The notes: a model not told the origin generated them from the sequence alone. A stretch of 64,000 nucleotides of DNA from Plumapathes pennacea (GCA_964036295.1 OZ038467.1:6627001-6691000); one strand, 5' to 3'. Positions 38,980 through 50,683 are shown, numbered from the stretch's first letter. Program-made: numbers and translations.

Positions 38980-39705
38980 ATTATGATATGAAGTTATGAC
39001 TATATTTAAGAAAGAAAACAATGGGAACTTATTGATTGTGTGCATAAATTTTGACATAACTTTGAATGGCTTGAGTATTTTTGGCTCTCTGAACTTTCAA
39101 TGCCTTTTATGAGGGCCTAGATGGGGTTTACTGTTAAGTGTTATGGGCCTGAGTTTTTTACTGTTAAGTGTTATGAAGCCCAAAAAATTAATTTTAAGTG
39201 TTACAAGACTAGATATTAACCCCGATGTAAGGTTACGTCACACAAGTGGCGCGTTTTGTTTGGATGGGCGATTGGGCGTAACCGACTTCCGCAAACATGA
39301 AGCCACAGCCAACAACAAATCACTGCCCACGTTTACTCATGTCCTTGTAATTAAAATTATTCAAATTCAAACAAAACGGAAGTGAAAAAAGAAAACAAAG
39401 CTGATCATTGATCGTTGAGCCAATGCCGTCTCCTGTCCTCGGCTGGCGCGATGACGACACGGAACTCCCTCACAACTTCCGGTTACTGCTATATTAGGAA
39501 ATGAATCACAAGAATGTTTTGCCGACAAATTCCCGAAGGATTCCGAATGGTTCCGAAGGATTCACAAGAAAAGCAATACGCCAGTCTGGTCAAGTGCGAG
39601 TACTAACATAGTTTGGTATTTAGTGTATCTGTTCACTTTACTCAATTGATTGCTTTGTGTACTGGTAACGAAAGAGGGTATTTTGGTCGTTGGTGAAGCA
39701 CCACA
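38980..39705. other. Intergenic region with probable paxillin promoter
   Basis: No supported ORF. Contains a short GTTAAGTGTTATG direct repeat (39130-39200) and a segment around 39535 repeating CCGAAGGATTC. The paxillin promoter probably lies just before 39706. Confidence 0.5.
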
Positions 39706-42700
39706 ATGGAAGATCTGGGTGAGTATGAACATTTGACAACAACAGTTGTTCAGTACGTTCGGTCTGTGCAGAAAGTGAGACAGTGAACACGGAACTTCAT
39801 GCTTAACACTTACACCGCTATCAGGGTTCTGTAAACACAATTGGAATGCCCAGATCAATGTCCAACTGTAGTATTTCCGAATTTTTAAACTTCGAGGCGT
39901 TCCTAAGGACTCGAAAATCCATCACTGAAATAAGACGATTGCTGTTCTAAATCTTCAGTTGTGTAAACACAGGACTAACGGTTTGGATAAAGGGACATTT
40001 AGGGGTATTATTGTGCAAAGCGCAGTTCTCTATCTAGGATTCCAATCTCCAAGTTCGAGGAGTTTTAACATTCCAGTGCTCTTGCCTTGTTCTTTCTCGC
40101 GTTGTCGTGCTGAAAGCCCCAGCACTGTAAACAGGCATCAGTTTTTAAAATAAGCATGTCGCTTTAATTCTTTTGTCAGAAAAGTGTTTTCCCAATCAAA
40201 AAACGGGCGCAACGTGGAGATGCTATCTAAATTGATCAGATCGTGTGACATTCATGGCAAAGTATTGAATTATTAATGTAGGATTGTGTCATTTCACTCT
40301 GTGGGCCCGCTTTATTGTTGCTTTGTATCGTTGAGTCACGTTGAATCAGCTTTGTGTAGATTTTCACCGGAGAATCGACGCTAAAATATTAGCTGAATTG
40401 GCTGAACATAGTCTTTTGAGAGAAGTTGTATAAGGGGAACATGCCGGGAAAGATAAGGAACTCCTCGATTCAACAAAGACTGAATCAAAACATTCAATTT
40501 CTAGATGCTTTGCTGGCCGATCTTCAGGCAACAAATACATCCAGCACCACATCTCCGCTGCGATCAGATTCACCACCGCCGCCTCTTCCCCCTCCACCTT
40601 CAGTCGAAGCTCTCGATTTCAATGGAAGAAGCGACGAGGACGATTCAGGACCCAGAGACCATTCATCCAGTCTGAACGCGAACCTGTCTGAGTTGGATAG
40701 CTTACTGGAGGACTTGAGTAATCCACTTGGGTTTGGAACGGCCACAGAATCTCCAGGTAATCTTATTTTCTTCTATCGATCCATAGCGCGACAGATGAAT
40801 GAACGACCAAGAATATCTTCTCGACATGTGATATATCGTGTTCAGTGTAATTTGCGTACAACCCACGCTTTGTTGTCGTGACACGTTGAAAACACGCTGT
40901 TTTTGTCGAACAGATACGAGGGCTGTGAAATACTCTGTGAAAAAATAGCCATCAGACATTGATGACGCTCGCGTGCACGGTGTTTGTCGTAAATGTATCG
41001 TTTTTGTCTCGACTCAGAGGTTTTCTAACAGGTTGTTTACCAGTTTATAATTTGTCGTCAACCTTGACCATGCGTAAACCACAACTATATATTGTATAAA
41101 ATCCTCGGATTTTGGTGTAAATGTACACACCTTTTTCCCAAGAGACTTTAGTTCACATTGTTTCTAATTTTGTGCCCATTCGGATTTTAATATACTTTTC
41201 ATATTTTCGTTTTGATATTCAGACCTCCGATCGTACTGAGTTTGGTGTAAATTGAAACTTTAAATTTCCATTATTGTGCTAATCATAAAGTTTTTACCGT
41301 CTGGCTGATAACATTGACAGAATTACATGGGAGGCAATATTTCCTAGAGTTAAATAATCTAATTTTGCCTGATGGCTTATCACAAATTTTCTTCTTCTGG
41401 TCTGGTCCTATGGTTTTAGATAATCATGCAGTTGTTTCCATATGAAACCATCAAGAAAGCATTATATGACACAATTTTTCTTGCAACTCAGACAAGTTCC
41501 AGAAGAAACCATTTATTTCTCAAAAACAAGGGGCTAGCGGAATTTTCAAGCCCTGTGTTAGAGTGCATCGACATACTCATCAGTTCTCCGCTTAGCGTCC
41601 ATTGGATATTTAAGAGGGTCAGGATGGTCCAAAATTTGGTTTTGGTGTGGGGATTTGGAGGAAAGAGTAAGCTGAGCAAGCAGAACTCGCTTTGACTTTC
41701 AGCTTTAAAACTCAAGTTAAATTCAAGTTTTGCAATCAGCTAAGATCACCCATATATTTTTGTATAAAACGGCTGGAACAACAAAATTTTAGGTCGACGA
41801 TATAGAGGGGGAGGGGGTTGACTTAAGGGGCAGTGTCATGAGATGCGCATGCACGCGCATTTGGTCAAATCATGAAAACATTTGCCCAATGTTTTCAAGT
41901 TTGAAATCCAAGATGGCGTCCACAACGGAGGTGGATCTGCTGCTCAATTGCTTGCCATCGTTGTGGATGCCATCTTGGGTTTCAAACTTGAAAACATTGG
42001 GCGAATGTTTTCAAGATTCGATCAAACACGCATACATGCACATCTCATAACACTGCGCCTTGAACGTTAAGCAGCAAACCAGTGGAAATGTTGACAGCCC
42101 CTTAAAATATATTATAGAAAACTGATCACTTGGCAGTTTTGCAACTTGAACTTCCTTGTTTGCAGCCCCAACAAAGCAACTACCAGTAAATTCTGAACCA
42201 CCTCCAGTTAGTCCTGCAACAAATGCTGTTTCCCCTGCTAAAATTAGTGGGAGACCTGCAGTGGGCCCAAAAGAAGCACAAGAGGGCCGACCATCAGGTG
42301 AGAAATGACATCTCTCTTGTAACATAATGCATTGAAGTTGAAGGAAAAATGATTTCCTAACAAAGAAACAAAAAAACAGTGTAGATTATAGTGTCATTGC
42401 TATACTAAGATCTATTTTGGTGGGAATATGATTACATAAAAGGATGTGATAAGAATAATAAATATTACATGTATGTTATCATTGTGGTCATAGAGCCGTT
42501 TTCGGATGACTGTCGAAAACCAAAACCAAAGTAATCACACAGGCCAATCACAGAGACTGAGAGAAAACTGTTCAGCCAATTGGAAGCCAAAGTAATTTAC
42601 GTTTGGTCTTGCGTTTGGTTTTACTTTCCAATCAGCAGTGTGAGTACACCCCATCGCTTGCGTGAGAAGTGTTTGGTTTTGGTTTTGTCTCTGATTGGCT

Positions 42701-44583
42701 GAGCATGCTGACAAACTCGTGTGGACCAATCCGAAAGCGAAGCAAACGCAAAACCAAAGCAATCACACGATTACTTTCGACAGTCATCCGAAAACAGCTC
42801 TATCTTCATTTTTAACACAGAAAGGACTTGGTGGTGAGTCACTTGTGACAGGAATGGAGAGTCCAGATCAAAGTTTTACAGCATCATGATTTTGATTGCT
42901 TCTTTTCCTTTGTAGTGGAGGCATTACTGAGCGAACTTGACAGTGCGGTTGATCAGAGGCAGCATTCTACCATGTCACATATCACTCCTCCAACATCCCA
43001 GCGGCCACAGATGTCATATGACGTGGACTCTGGGGATGACCTGGCGTTTCGAACTGCTTCAAGTGCAACAAAGGAGCTAGATGATCTAATGGCTTCCCTG
43101 TCTGATTTCAAAGTAAACGCAGCTGTTAGCGCTCCTGCAGCTGGACCAGGCAATGTGCGACATAGTGGAGATTATGCCAAGCCACAAAAGGGAAAGGCTC
43201 CTGGTTCAGGTACAGTACAGTGTTGTGACTGCTGTAAAACCCAGGGCTTCTACAGCTTTGTGATGAGTTTTGGGTGATTTGTGACAGAGTTGGCAATAGA
43301 CCAGGATTAAAAAATGTTCAGAAGTGCAAAATATTAGGAACCATTTTTTATCTGCACATGAAATGCATCATGGAAACCCCAAATATGTGCATTTACAGCA
43401 AAACTACCAATAAGCAATTAAATATTGGAATAACAGACCCCTGTTGTGTTGCTAATTACCTCCTACCCCAAGACTAAAAGTATCACATGGAAAGTGTGTT
43501 GATTCGTTGTTTGTTCAGCAATCTTATGACAACTTGAGCATGCTGCCAGAGGCTTTTGCTTGCCGCCTTGTGTTGACAGCTCTCGTTCCTTGAAAGAAAG
43601 CATATGGGGCCAGAGTAAGACCTTACGGTATGACTAAGTGTGATATTTTATCCCACGCAGTTGGCAAAGTAAGTCAGCTGGATTCAATGTTGGGGTCTTT
43701 GCAGTCTGACATGACCAGGCAAGGTGTCAGCACCACCAAAAAAGGAATATGTTTTGCATGTAACAAGCCCATCATTGGACAGGTCTGCACGGCCCTCGGA
43801 CGTACTTGGCATCCAGAGCATTTCACATGTGTTGCATGTGATGTGCCCCTCGGGACAAGAAATTTCTTTGAGCGTGATGGGAAGCCTTTCTGTGAGAAGG
43901 ACTATCATGATCAATTTGCTCCAAGGTGTGCTTACTGCAATGGCCCAATCCTTGATGTGAGTATACCAAAGTTAAACCTTCGATTTTGTTTCAGTCAACA
44001 TTCTCAAGTCATATAAATTTAACCTTGTGGGTGGAGGGACCTGGGCTTTCCTTAATATAAAGGATTTCCCATCATGGACTTTTCCTCAATTCGGGCTTGA
44101 CTTTAAGAGATGTCATGGTGGTGTGGTCAGCAGGAGGCTGGTTTCTGCCGACACTGACCTCTGTGTTCCCAGGTTCAAACCTCTGTGTAACAATTCAGCA
44201 TGGAAAAAGAATCTGAAGTCTTATTCCTTTTCGTGGTACACTTGAAAACTAGCTGTTTCATGTATAGCAAGAGTATTTCTGAGATATTGAGACAGATTGT
44301 GGCTTATGGCCTTGGCACAAACTTCAGAAAACTTGATTGACTAGAAATTTATGGCTGTTGTTATTGTTGTTGTTGTTGTTGTTTGTACTCACCTATGACT
44401 TTGCTATCGCATCTTTCCCCCTTAGTTCTGTGAGTCTTCAGTTAAGCCTGTTGTTGTTGTTGCTGTTGTTGTTGTTGTTGCTGTTTGTACTCACCTATGA
44501 CTTTGCTATCGCATCTTTCCCCCTTAGTTCTGTGAGTCTTCAGTTAAGCCTGTTGTTGTTGTTGCTGTTGTTGTTGTTGTTGC

Positions 44584-44624
<41 letters not shown>

Positions 44625-45678
44625 GTGATCTCATCTGATTGATGTTGCTGTCATATCTCTTCTCTTAGTCCTGTGATAGTCTTCAGTTAAACCTGTTGTT
44701 GTTGTTGTTGATTCCATCTGATGGGTGTTGCTGTCACATCTTGTCCCTCTGTAGTCTTGTGAGACAGCCTTGGGTCAAACCTGGCATCCTGATTGTTTTG
44801 TCTGCGCCCAGTGCGGCAAACCCTTTGGAGAAGGTGGTTTCCATGAGAGAGACGGCAAGGCATTCTGCCGTGAGGATTACTATGCCATGTTTGCGCCCCG
44901 CTGCGGTGGGTGTGGCCAGCCCATCATGGACAGCTACATCTCTGCCCTGAGTGCCCATTGGCATCCAGAATGCTTCGTGTGTGCAGTGAGTAGTACCCTA
45001 CTGCTGTGGAGTTGTTTTCTTGAAAGCCTGATAGGATTAATCTAGGATTAGCCCCTTCAAAGATAATCTTTTGAAGACCCTCTTAAGTGTCTGCTAAGTT
45101 ATTTATTGTCCAACTCCATGTGTAACCTGCAAATACTGTACCATGCGTTTTGGTTTTTCTTTAGAAACGTTCAATACGGCTGTATATTGTGCACGTTACT
45201 GAGGGGCTATTTGCACGTTACTATGCGATATTCACACGTTACTAAGGGGAGTTGGATAATAAAATGTAATATGCACGTAGCACTAAAATAAAATCAGACA
45301 TTTAAGGGGATTAAGGGGGGGGGGGGAGGGTGGGATAACCATACACGTGCTTTCGCAAAGCAATGGAATAAATAGTTACCAAAAACTCATTGTATTAACC
45401 TTGCCTCTCAGGAATGTCATCAAGCATTTCCAGGCGGGAGCTTCTTTGAGCATGATGGCCGACCCTACTGTGAGATGCACTACCATGCGAAGCGAGGCAC
45501 GTTGTGCTATAGCTGCCAAAAACCTATCACTGGTCGCTGCATCACAGCCATGCACCGCAAATTTCATCCTGAGCACTTTGTGTGTGCCTTCTGTTTAAAG
45601 CAGCTGAACAAGGGAACCTTTAAAGAGCAAAACGATAAGCCCTACTGCCACCCGTGTTTCATTAAGCTGTTTGGGTGA
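39706..45678 (+). CDS. PXN: Paxillin, focal-adhesion adaptor with LD motifs and four LIM domains
   Basis: Exons 39706-39718, 40505-40756, 42166-42297, 42916-43209, 43661-43956, 44755-44985 and 45412-45678 join in phase to 494 aa. The start [12 protein letters not shown] matches the canonical paxillin start; the first 13 bases form a separate exon. LD motifs: residues 3-12, about 64-76 ([12 protein letters not shown]), about 133-144 ([12 protein letters not shown]), about 180 ([14 protein letters not shown]) and about 235-248 ([15 protein letters not shown]). Between them is a Pro/Ser-rich linker. The C-terminal half has four LIM zinc modules (first CFACNKP, second CAYCNGP, third CGGCGQP, fourth CYSCQKP) ending at IKLFG. 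In the family, LD motifs bind FAK/vinculin-type partners and the LIM domains target the protein to adhesions. The last exon is the left edge of the tandem duplication. An alternative in-frame start is described in the findings. Confidence 0.95.
41831..42055. mobile_element. Fold-back (MITE-like) element in paxillin intron 2
   Basis: A long inverted repeat runs from CAGTGTCATGAGATG to CATCTCATAACACTG. The inner arms include CAAGTTTGAAATCCAAGATG and the inverse CATCTTGGGTTTCAAACTTG, around a loop of about 35 bp. Confidence 0.8.
42490..42803. mobile_element. TIR element containing GATTGGCC-type core, paxillin intron 3
   Basis: Ends are ATAGAGCCGTTTTCGGATGA and its inverse TCATCCGAAAACAGCTCTAT. 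Inside are inverted AAAACCAAAG.AATCACAC blocks and GATTGGCTGAGCATGCTGAC. It appears to be the fuller form of the dispersed copies listed elsewhere. Confidence 0.75.
44350..44710. repeat. TTG microsatellite with copies of an exon-edge sequence, paxillin intron 5
   Basis: GTT/TTG runs alternate with copies of a block containing TCTTTCCCCCTTAGTTCTGT, then GAGTCTTCAGTTAAGCCTG (ending about 44449 and 44550), and a third diverged copy near 44645-44695. The block resembles the true 3' splice region and first bases of exon 6 at 44735-44785. Confidence 0.75.
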
Positions 45679-45982
45679 AATGTCTACTTACAGTACACAC
45701 TATTCCGTAGTTTAAGTTTCTTGCGTTTTTTAGTTGAGAGTATGCTTCCAAATCGTACAAGTTCTTCCATGTTACAAAGACTCGACTAAAACATGCAGTA
45801 TTGGAATCGTTTGAGCAGTTTCAAAGCATGTACCGTATCAGTCACGAATGCTGTAGTGCAAGACACTTTCAACCAACCCGGAGGTATAGTAATTTGCGCC
45901 AGATTGGTTTTACTTTGAAGAAGAGACCGGCCAGTTCGAGAAAACGCCATCGCCGCTTAAGCGCTTGCTTGAGCAGATTACG

Positions 45983-46095
45983 GTCGGTTTGATTTTGTTC
46001 CTGATTAGCCAAGAATGCTTCTAAACTTGTTTGGACCAATCTGAAAGCGCAATAAATACCAAACGCAAAACCAAAGCAATCACACGCTATACTTC
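45983..46095. repeat. GATTGGCC-type dispersed element, copy in paxillin 3' flank
   Basis: Contains TTGTTCCTGATTAGCCAAGA, ACTTGTTTGGACCAATCTGA and CAAAACCAAAGCAATCACAC. Duplicated at 54793-54905. It includes the first AATAAA after the paxillin stop. Confidence 0.55.
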
Positions 46096-46211
46096 ACATA
46101 GCAATGCTCTGTCCCTTGTAATAGAAATTGTTTTTCAAGTCTACAGATTTACCTATTTGGATAAGATAATTCCAGAAGTTATGGACATTTTTAGTATAAC
46201 TCGCGTTATAG

Positions 46212-46280
46212 ACAATCCTGGCCAAAAGTCGTGGGACACATTTTTTCAGAGTGTCCCACATACTTTTGGCCAGGATTGTA
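46212..46280. repeat. Hairpin present only in duplication copy 1
   Basis: ACAATCCTGGCCAAAAGT and GTGGGACAC are followed by their inverses GTGTCCCAC and ACTTTTGGCCAGGATTGT. In copy 2 the flanks meet at about 54989 with a short different filler, so the copies differ by about 110 bp here. Confidence 0.75.
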
Positions 46281-47084
46281 GTTTCATAGGAATTCGGTGA
46301 TTTTATAGTGATAGAAATCAAATTTTTAATGAGTGAATATAAAGTCGAAACTGACACAGGGTCCAGTTCTGTAGAGCACGATTATGCCAACCTTGGAATT
46401 CCATTAGGCGAAATTCTGTTCTTATTTCTAGCCTGGATCTTGACTACACGCTTTAGACTGAAACAAGCTGTCACTAGCATTTGGCTCACCAACAGTTGAG
46501 TTAATGCTGGGTTAGTGTAATCGAATTTCAGAGAAATTGGGTCCTGTTTGTCAAGCACAAAGTTAGCACAATTTATAAATTTTCCATTTACCAGGTTATA
46601 GACTGCGTGCTGAAATGGATGGTAATAACTGTTTTAAAACTATTTGTGATGGCTTGGAAACCATACGAAGAAAAAAAAAAAAGTATTCGCCACAGAGCGA
46701 AAACATGTAGACCACGAGAACCAGAGATTTTTGTAAGACTAACTGATTAAGCAGACTATTGAATAAGAGGAGGCTTGATTTGTGTAATTTAGGAAAATGT
46801 GTAGATGTCGCTATTTGACAATAGCTTTTTATTGTTCTGATATAAATGCCATATAAACTATCAGACTGTCGACGTGGTCTCGTGTCGTGGTCTCGTCGTC
46901 TCATTTTCGGAAATGCAAAAGCTTGGGGATGGTGTGTCGAGTTGGTGTGATAATTTGTGGTTATAAAAGAATGGTTGATTGGATTATGTGACGTTTCTAG
47001 AAGGTCTAGACTTAGTCAATGCCTTGTACTCGGGCGCTAAAGTGGGACCCGCTTCGCAGTGTGAGTGCGTTTTATTTTGTACCG

Positions 47085-47325
47085 GGCACTGATTGGATAC
47101 ATATGACTAATAAGTCGGCTGACATCTATCGCGCTCTAGTCCGGGCAAGAGATAATTCACTATGGCTTGGGGGCCGAATTATCTCTCCCCGTTCGGTCTG
47201 GAAGCTAGGCGTATACGGGTGTTAGCGGGTTGCTCCTCGATCTGGCTTGGGGGCCGGGCAGCTCTCCCCCGACCACGGTGTGTTGTCATCGGGCAGGGTT
47301 AAGTACGGTTTTTCTTTTTAAACTT
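47085..47325 (+). ncRNA. Possible structured RNA region (low confidence)
   Basis: GC-rich island in AT-rich DNA with two related hairpin-like units about 77 bp apart: AGAGATAATTC...GAATTATCTCT around CTTGGGGGCC, and CTTGGGGGCCGGGCAGCTCTCCCCC. It is followed at about 47307 by TTTTTCTTTTT, which could end Pol III transcription. The segment TCTGGAAGCTAGGC slightly recalls the 5S rRNA internal promoter. A near-identical copy lies at 55796-56035. No family is recognised; it could equally be a repeat. Confidence 0.2.
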
Positions 47326-47630
47326 TCACTGTTTCTTTTGCGACCAAACCTTCTTTTCTTTTCCTTTTTAGAAGTGCAAATCAATTTCGAAGAGCATCCT
47401 CGATATAGTTTTCAGTCATGTGTGCCAACTTCGACAAATGGATTGATCCATATTTCTGGGGATTTGTGAAACGGCCCATATTATTAAAGGAAGATATTCT
47501 ATCCACGTGTATTTCGTGATTTCAACACTATGATGTTAGTTAAAGTATTGGAGCATCTTAACACACACAGCACCCAAACAATGATCCCCAGCACTGTGTT
47601 TTGTGAAATCTACACAGCACAGTAATTATA

Positions 47631-47902
47631 GGGGGATGAAGAGGAATAATGAATGTTCATTATTTCATTACTCCGGAATAATGAAGTGGCATTATTTCAT
47701 TATTCCACCTTAAAAATTTCCATTATTCCATTATTCCAGTCCAGAAAGTCTCGTTATTCCGTTATTCCGGTCAAAAACAACTCCATTATTCCAAAGAAAA
47801 TGTCGTTATTCCATTATTCCAGAAAAATCAAGTCCATTATTCCATTATTCCGCTGCAAAAATTCCCGTTAGTCTTATTCCATTATTCTCCTCTTCATCCC
47901 CC
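47631..47902. repeat. TIR element with CATTATTCC satellite interior, copy 1
   Basis: Ends GGGGGATGAAGAGGAATAAT and the inverse ATTATTCTCCTCTTCATCCC. The interior is built from imperfect CCATTATTCCATTATTCC units. The duplicated copy is at 56342-56613. No coding potential. Confidence 0.75.
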
Positions 47903-48455
47903 GAATAATTACCAGTTGAGTACGTTTATAACTCAAGCGATAATCGATTGATTGAGTCTGCCATCGCTCATACTAGTACTCTCGTATCGATTAACTCACC
48001 TTCAGAATCTTGCAGGCACACAAGGCGTCGACATCCATAGAGACAAGGACCAAAAGTCGCTGCATCAAAGTTTGAAAAAGGGAGATAATGTTGGTGACTT
48101 GTGCCGGCAAACCATTGCTGACCCAAAGCCCTCAAATTCGCTTACCTCCTTGACAATGACATCGTACACCTCTTCCTTGGGACACTTAACGAATATTATG
48201 GTATATAAAACTAACAAGGACATCTACACGATGAGATTTCCAAACTCAACACGGACCCATTATGAATACGATTTTAGTTTTCGGCGGGAACGGCTCTGTG
48301 TACCAGGCCCCCAATTTTGGGGCGTGTAGCTGTGTCACCAGCGGAACCGTGTCGCCGTCTGTCAAGGACTCGCCCGAGAAAACACGGTTCTCAAACTCAT
48401 TAATTATGGATGAGGTTATCAGCCAATGGGGGAATAGTATTTGGTCACATGCACG

Positions 48456-48540
48456 AACCTTCATACCCAATGAAAACCCAGAGGAAAATCACTAGTGATT
48501 TTCCTCTGCGTTTTCATTGGGCATCAAGGGTCGTGCATGC
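48456..48540. repeat. Palindrome, copy 1 (short centre)
   Basis: The arms run outward from GAGGAAAATCACTAGTGATT, with TACCCAATGAAAAC.CAGAGG matching its inverse CCTCTGCGTTTTCATTGGG. The copy in the second duplicate has a longer centre. Confidence 0.8.
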
Positions 48541-49529
48541 AAATAACAGAAATTACACATTCAACAACACAACAAATGCAACTTTTAATGATTCTCACTC
48601 TGGCATTACTAGAATATCCTAGTAAATTACACGGATTCACACTTTGTTTGCTACTCTACTTTTGTTCATTGACAATAATGTTAACCTCACAAATGGGGGA
48701 ATAGCATCCAAAGGATTTAGCGCTTCGGACCCAACTGATTCAAGCAAATGCCTTCGAAGACCACACTATGCCATAAACTGTCCTGGCAGGATATCTCTCG
48801 CCCTTGCTGTTCGATACTTCCTGCACAAATTTACTCGGCCAGTAGTTGAACGTATCGGCATCCATGTTTGCGATATCTGTAGTCACCGTATCAACTTTGT
48901 GCAGCTTAGACCAATCACGCCACCGGGATCCATCACAGCAACTTTCACTTTTCTGTTCATCTGCCATTCACGGAAAACTTTGAGAGCCCATTTATTCTTG
49001 TAACTTGTCGATTTGGGGACGCTTTCGTTTAGCAGTTTACTTTCCTCTTTCCCGCTTTTTGGAGGACGGAAACGGCTTCATTCGTTACTTTCTTCCATAA
49101 CGTTCGTAGCTCCGAATAAACTGCGGCGCTATCGAGTGAATCATTCAAACAATTTGTGAAAAGCGCTCCCTAGAGAAATCAGGAGAGACTTGATAAATAA
49201 TAGCTCTTAATGAGGTACAAAAGTTGCAACCAATCAAAGCAACGTCATTATATTTGGTTGAAAGAGAAAAAAATTATTGTTATGAAATGGCATGCCGAAC
49301 ATTATTATGCACATTTGAGAAGCCATATCAACAATTCATGCTTCGTGTTTCATCACCCATTCCAAACACCTCAAAACAATAAAAGCACTCGGACGAAGCG
49401 GCCTCGTGCTTTCATCTGTTTCTCGGTGTTTGGAACGGGTGATGAAACACTCGCACTCGTTTTTGATATATTACTTCACATCACGTCACCCACCGCACTC
49501 TTCCATTCGTGTACGCCTTGCCATCAAGC

Positions 49530-50438
49530 ATGGGATCATTTTTGGGGCACGCACTACCAGGCACCTGCTTCCTTGCGTTATCTGCCTGGTGGTTTCTGGG
49601 GGTGCTTACTCAAAACACTCATCCATCCAGAGGAACAAACAGAAGTTTACTCGGTGCTGAACAGGGGAGTGCTTCTCGTAGAAAACGGAGGCAAAAGTTC
49701 AATCAACAACCCTGGTACTACTGTCCGTGCAATACCCGGACTAATTTGCTCTCCAAAATCCCTGTGGAGCAGATTTTAAAGGTGTCCCTTACGATTTTAG
49801 GGATTTTGCTCGAGCTCTTTCGCAATGGCGAGTACAAATTAATTGATGAGGAAGGCGAGTTTATCGAGACTCACTTGAGCAATTACGGACACAGCACCAT
49901 GTACGCTTTCTTCGCTCTTTCCGGCGTCATCGATCTCCTAGTGTGGCACAAAAGGCTGCCGTTGCCACAAGGCCTCGATTATTTAAGTCTTGCCATGGCG
50001 TTCCTGGTTGAAGGGATGCTGTTTGCGTTCCATCTCGACGGCCGGCCTCAACTGGACGTCCGCATCCATACAATGCTTTACATGATCATCTTTGCCATAG
50101 CATTTGTGATTTGTATTGAGATGGTATGGAGAAAAAGCGCCTTGTTCTCCATCATTAGAGCTTACTTAACTGCCCTCCAAGGCACCTGGTTTTATCAAAT
50201 CGCCTTTACACTTTACGGCCCCAAACCCTGGAAAAGCATCCCCCGTAATGTGATGTTCCTTTCGATTGCACTGGCTTGGCACATTTTCTTCGTATTCGCG
50301 GCGTTCCTGGGTATCTTTGCTGCGTTTTATCGCTGTTGCGCAAAACGTTTCGTGACGCAGTCATGTTTGGGGGAGGATGAGGATGAAGGAGATGAAGCCG
50401 AAGACGAAGACGAAGACGAAGACGAAGTGACGCTGTGA
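49530..50438 (+). CDS. TMEM45-like (DUF716) multi-pass membrane protein, copy 1, single exon
   Basis: 302 codons without introns. The start ATG at 49530 gives MGSFLGHALPGTCFLALSAW, matching the TMEM45 N-terminal GHALPG motif; upstream in-frame sequence has no ATG. Family landmarks: HSTMYAFFALSGVIDLL (TMEM45 has HSTMYLFFAVSG), EGMLFAFHLDGRPQLDVRIH (EGFLFYYHVHNRPPLD) and LQGTWFYQIAF (LQGTWFWQIGF). About six to seven hydrophobic segments. The C-terminal tail is strongly acidic (EDEDEDEDEVTL) and longer than in human TMEM45A/B (about 275 aa). The molecular role of this family is poorly defined. AATAAA at 50684 is the likely poly(A) signal. The protein is identical to the one at 58269-59177. The single exon could reflect an old retrocopy. 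Confidence 0.85.
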   Translation: MGSFLGHALPGTCFLALSAWWFLGVLTQNTHPSRGTNRSLLGAEQGSASRRKRRQKFNQQPWYYCPCNTRTNLLSKIPVEQILKVSLTILGILLELFRNGEYKLIDEEGEFIETHLSNYGHSTMYAFFALSGVIDLLVWHKRLPLPQGLDYLSLAMAFLVEGMLFAFHLDGRPQLDVRIHTMLYMIIFAIAFVICIEMVWRKSALFSIIRAYLTALQGTWFYQIAFTLYGPKPWKSIPRNVMFLSIALAWHIFFVFAAFLGIFAAFYRCCAKRFVTQSCLGEDEDEGDEAEDEDEDEDEVTL

Positions 50439-50683
50439 CCTGACATTATGAAAGTATGGTCACTCTTGTCTTGATACTTCGTAACTAAGAACTTTTTCGC
50501 ATGGCATTACTGGTTCAGGAACATATTCTTGATCTTTTAATGCAGCTAATTAAAATGTTGGTAGAAATTAGTTTAGCTGAGTGGACATGCACGTGAAATG
50601 TAATACTGAACAGTTTGATCAACTTGTCTTCCCACGCTCCGGCTTTCAATTTTCATGCACCTGATCGACTTTCTCTTCCAAAA

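Noticed and set aside
42831..42832. Possible mini-exon between ACAG at about 42821 and GTGAGT at about 42834 in paxillin
   Set aside because: It would break the phase between exons 3 and 4, which already join cleanly.
44337..44642. Poly-leucine ORF
   Set aside because: Translation of a TTG microsatellite in paxillin intron 5.
49210..49779. 189-codon ORF overlapping the TMEM45-like gene (and its twin at 57964-58518)
   Set aside because: Different frame from a clear family member; no recognisable features.
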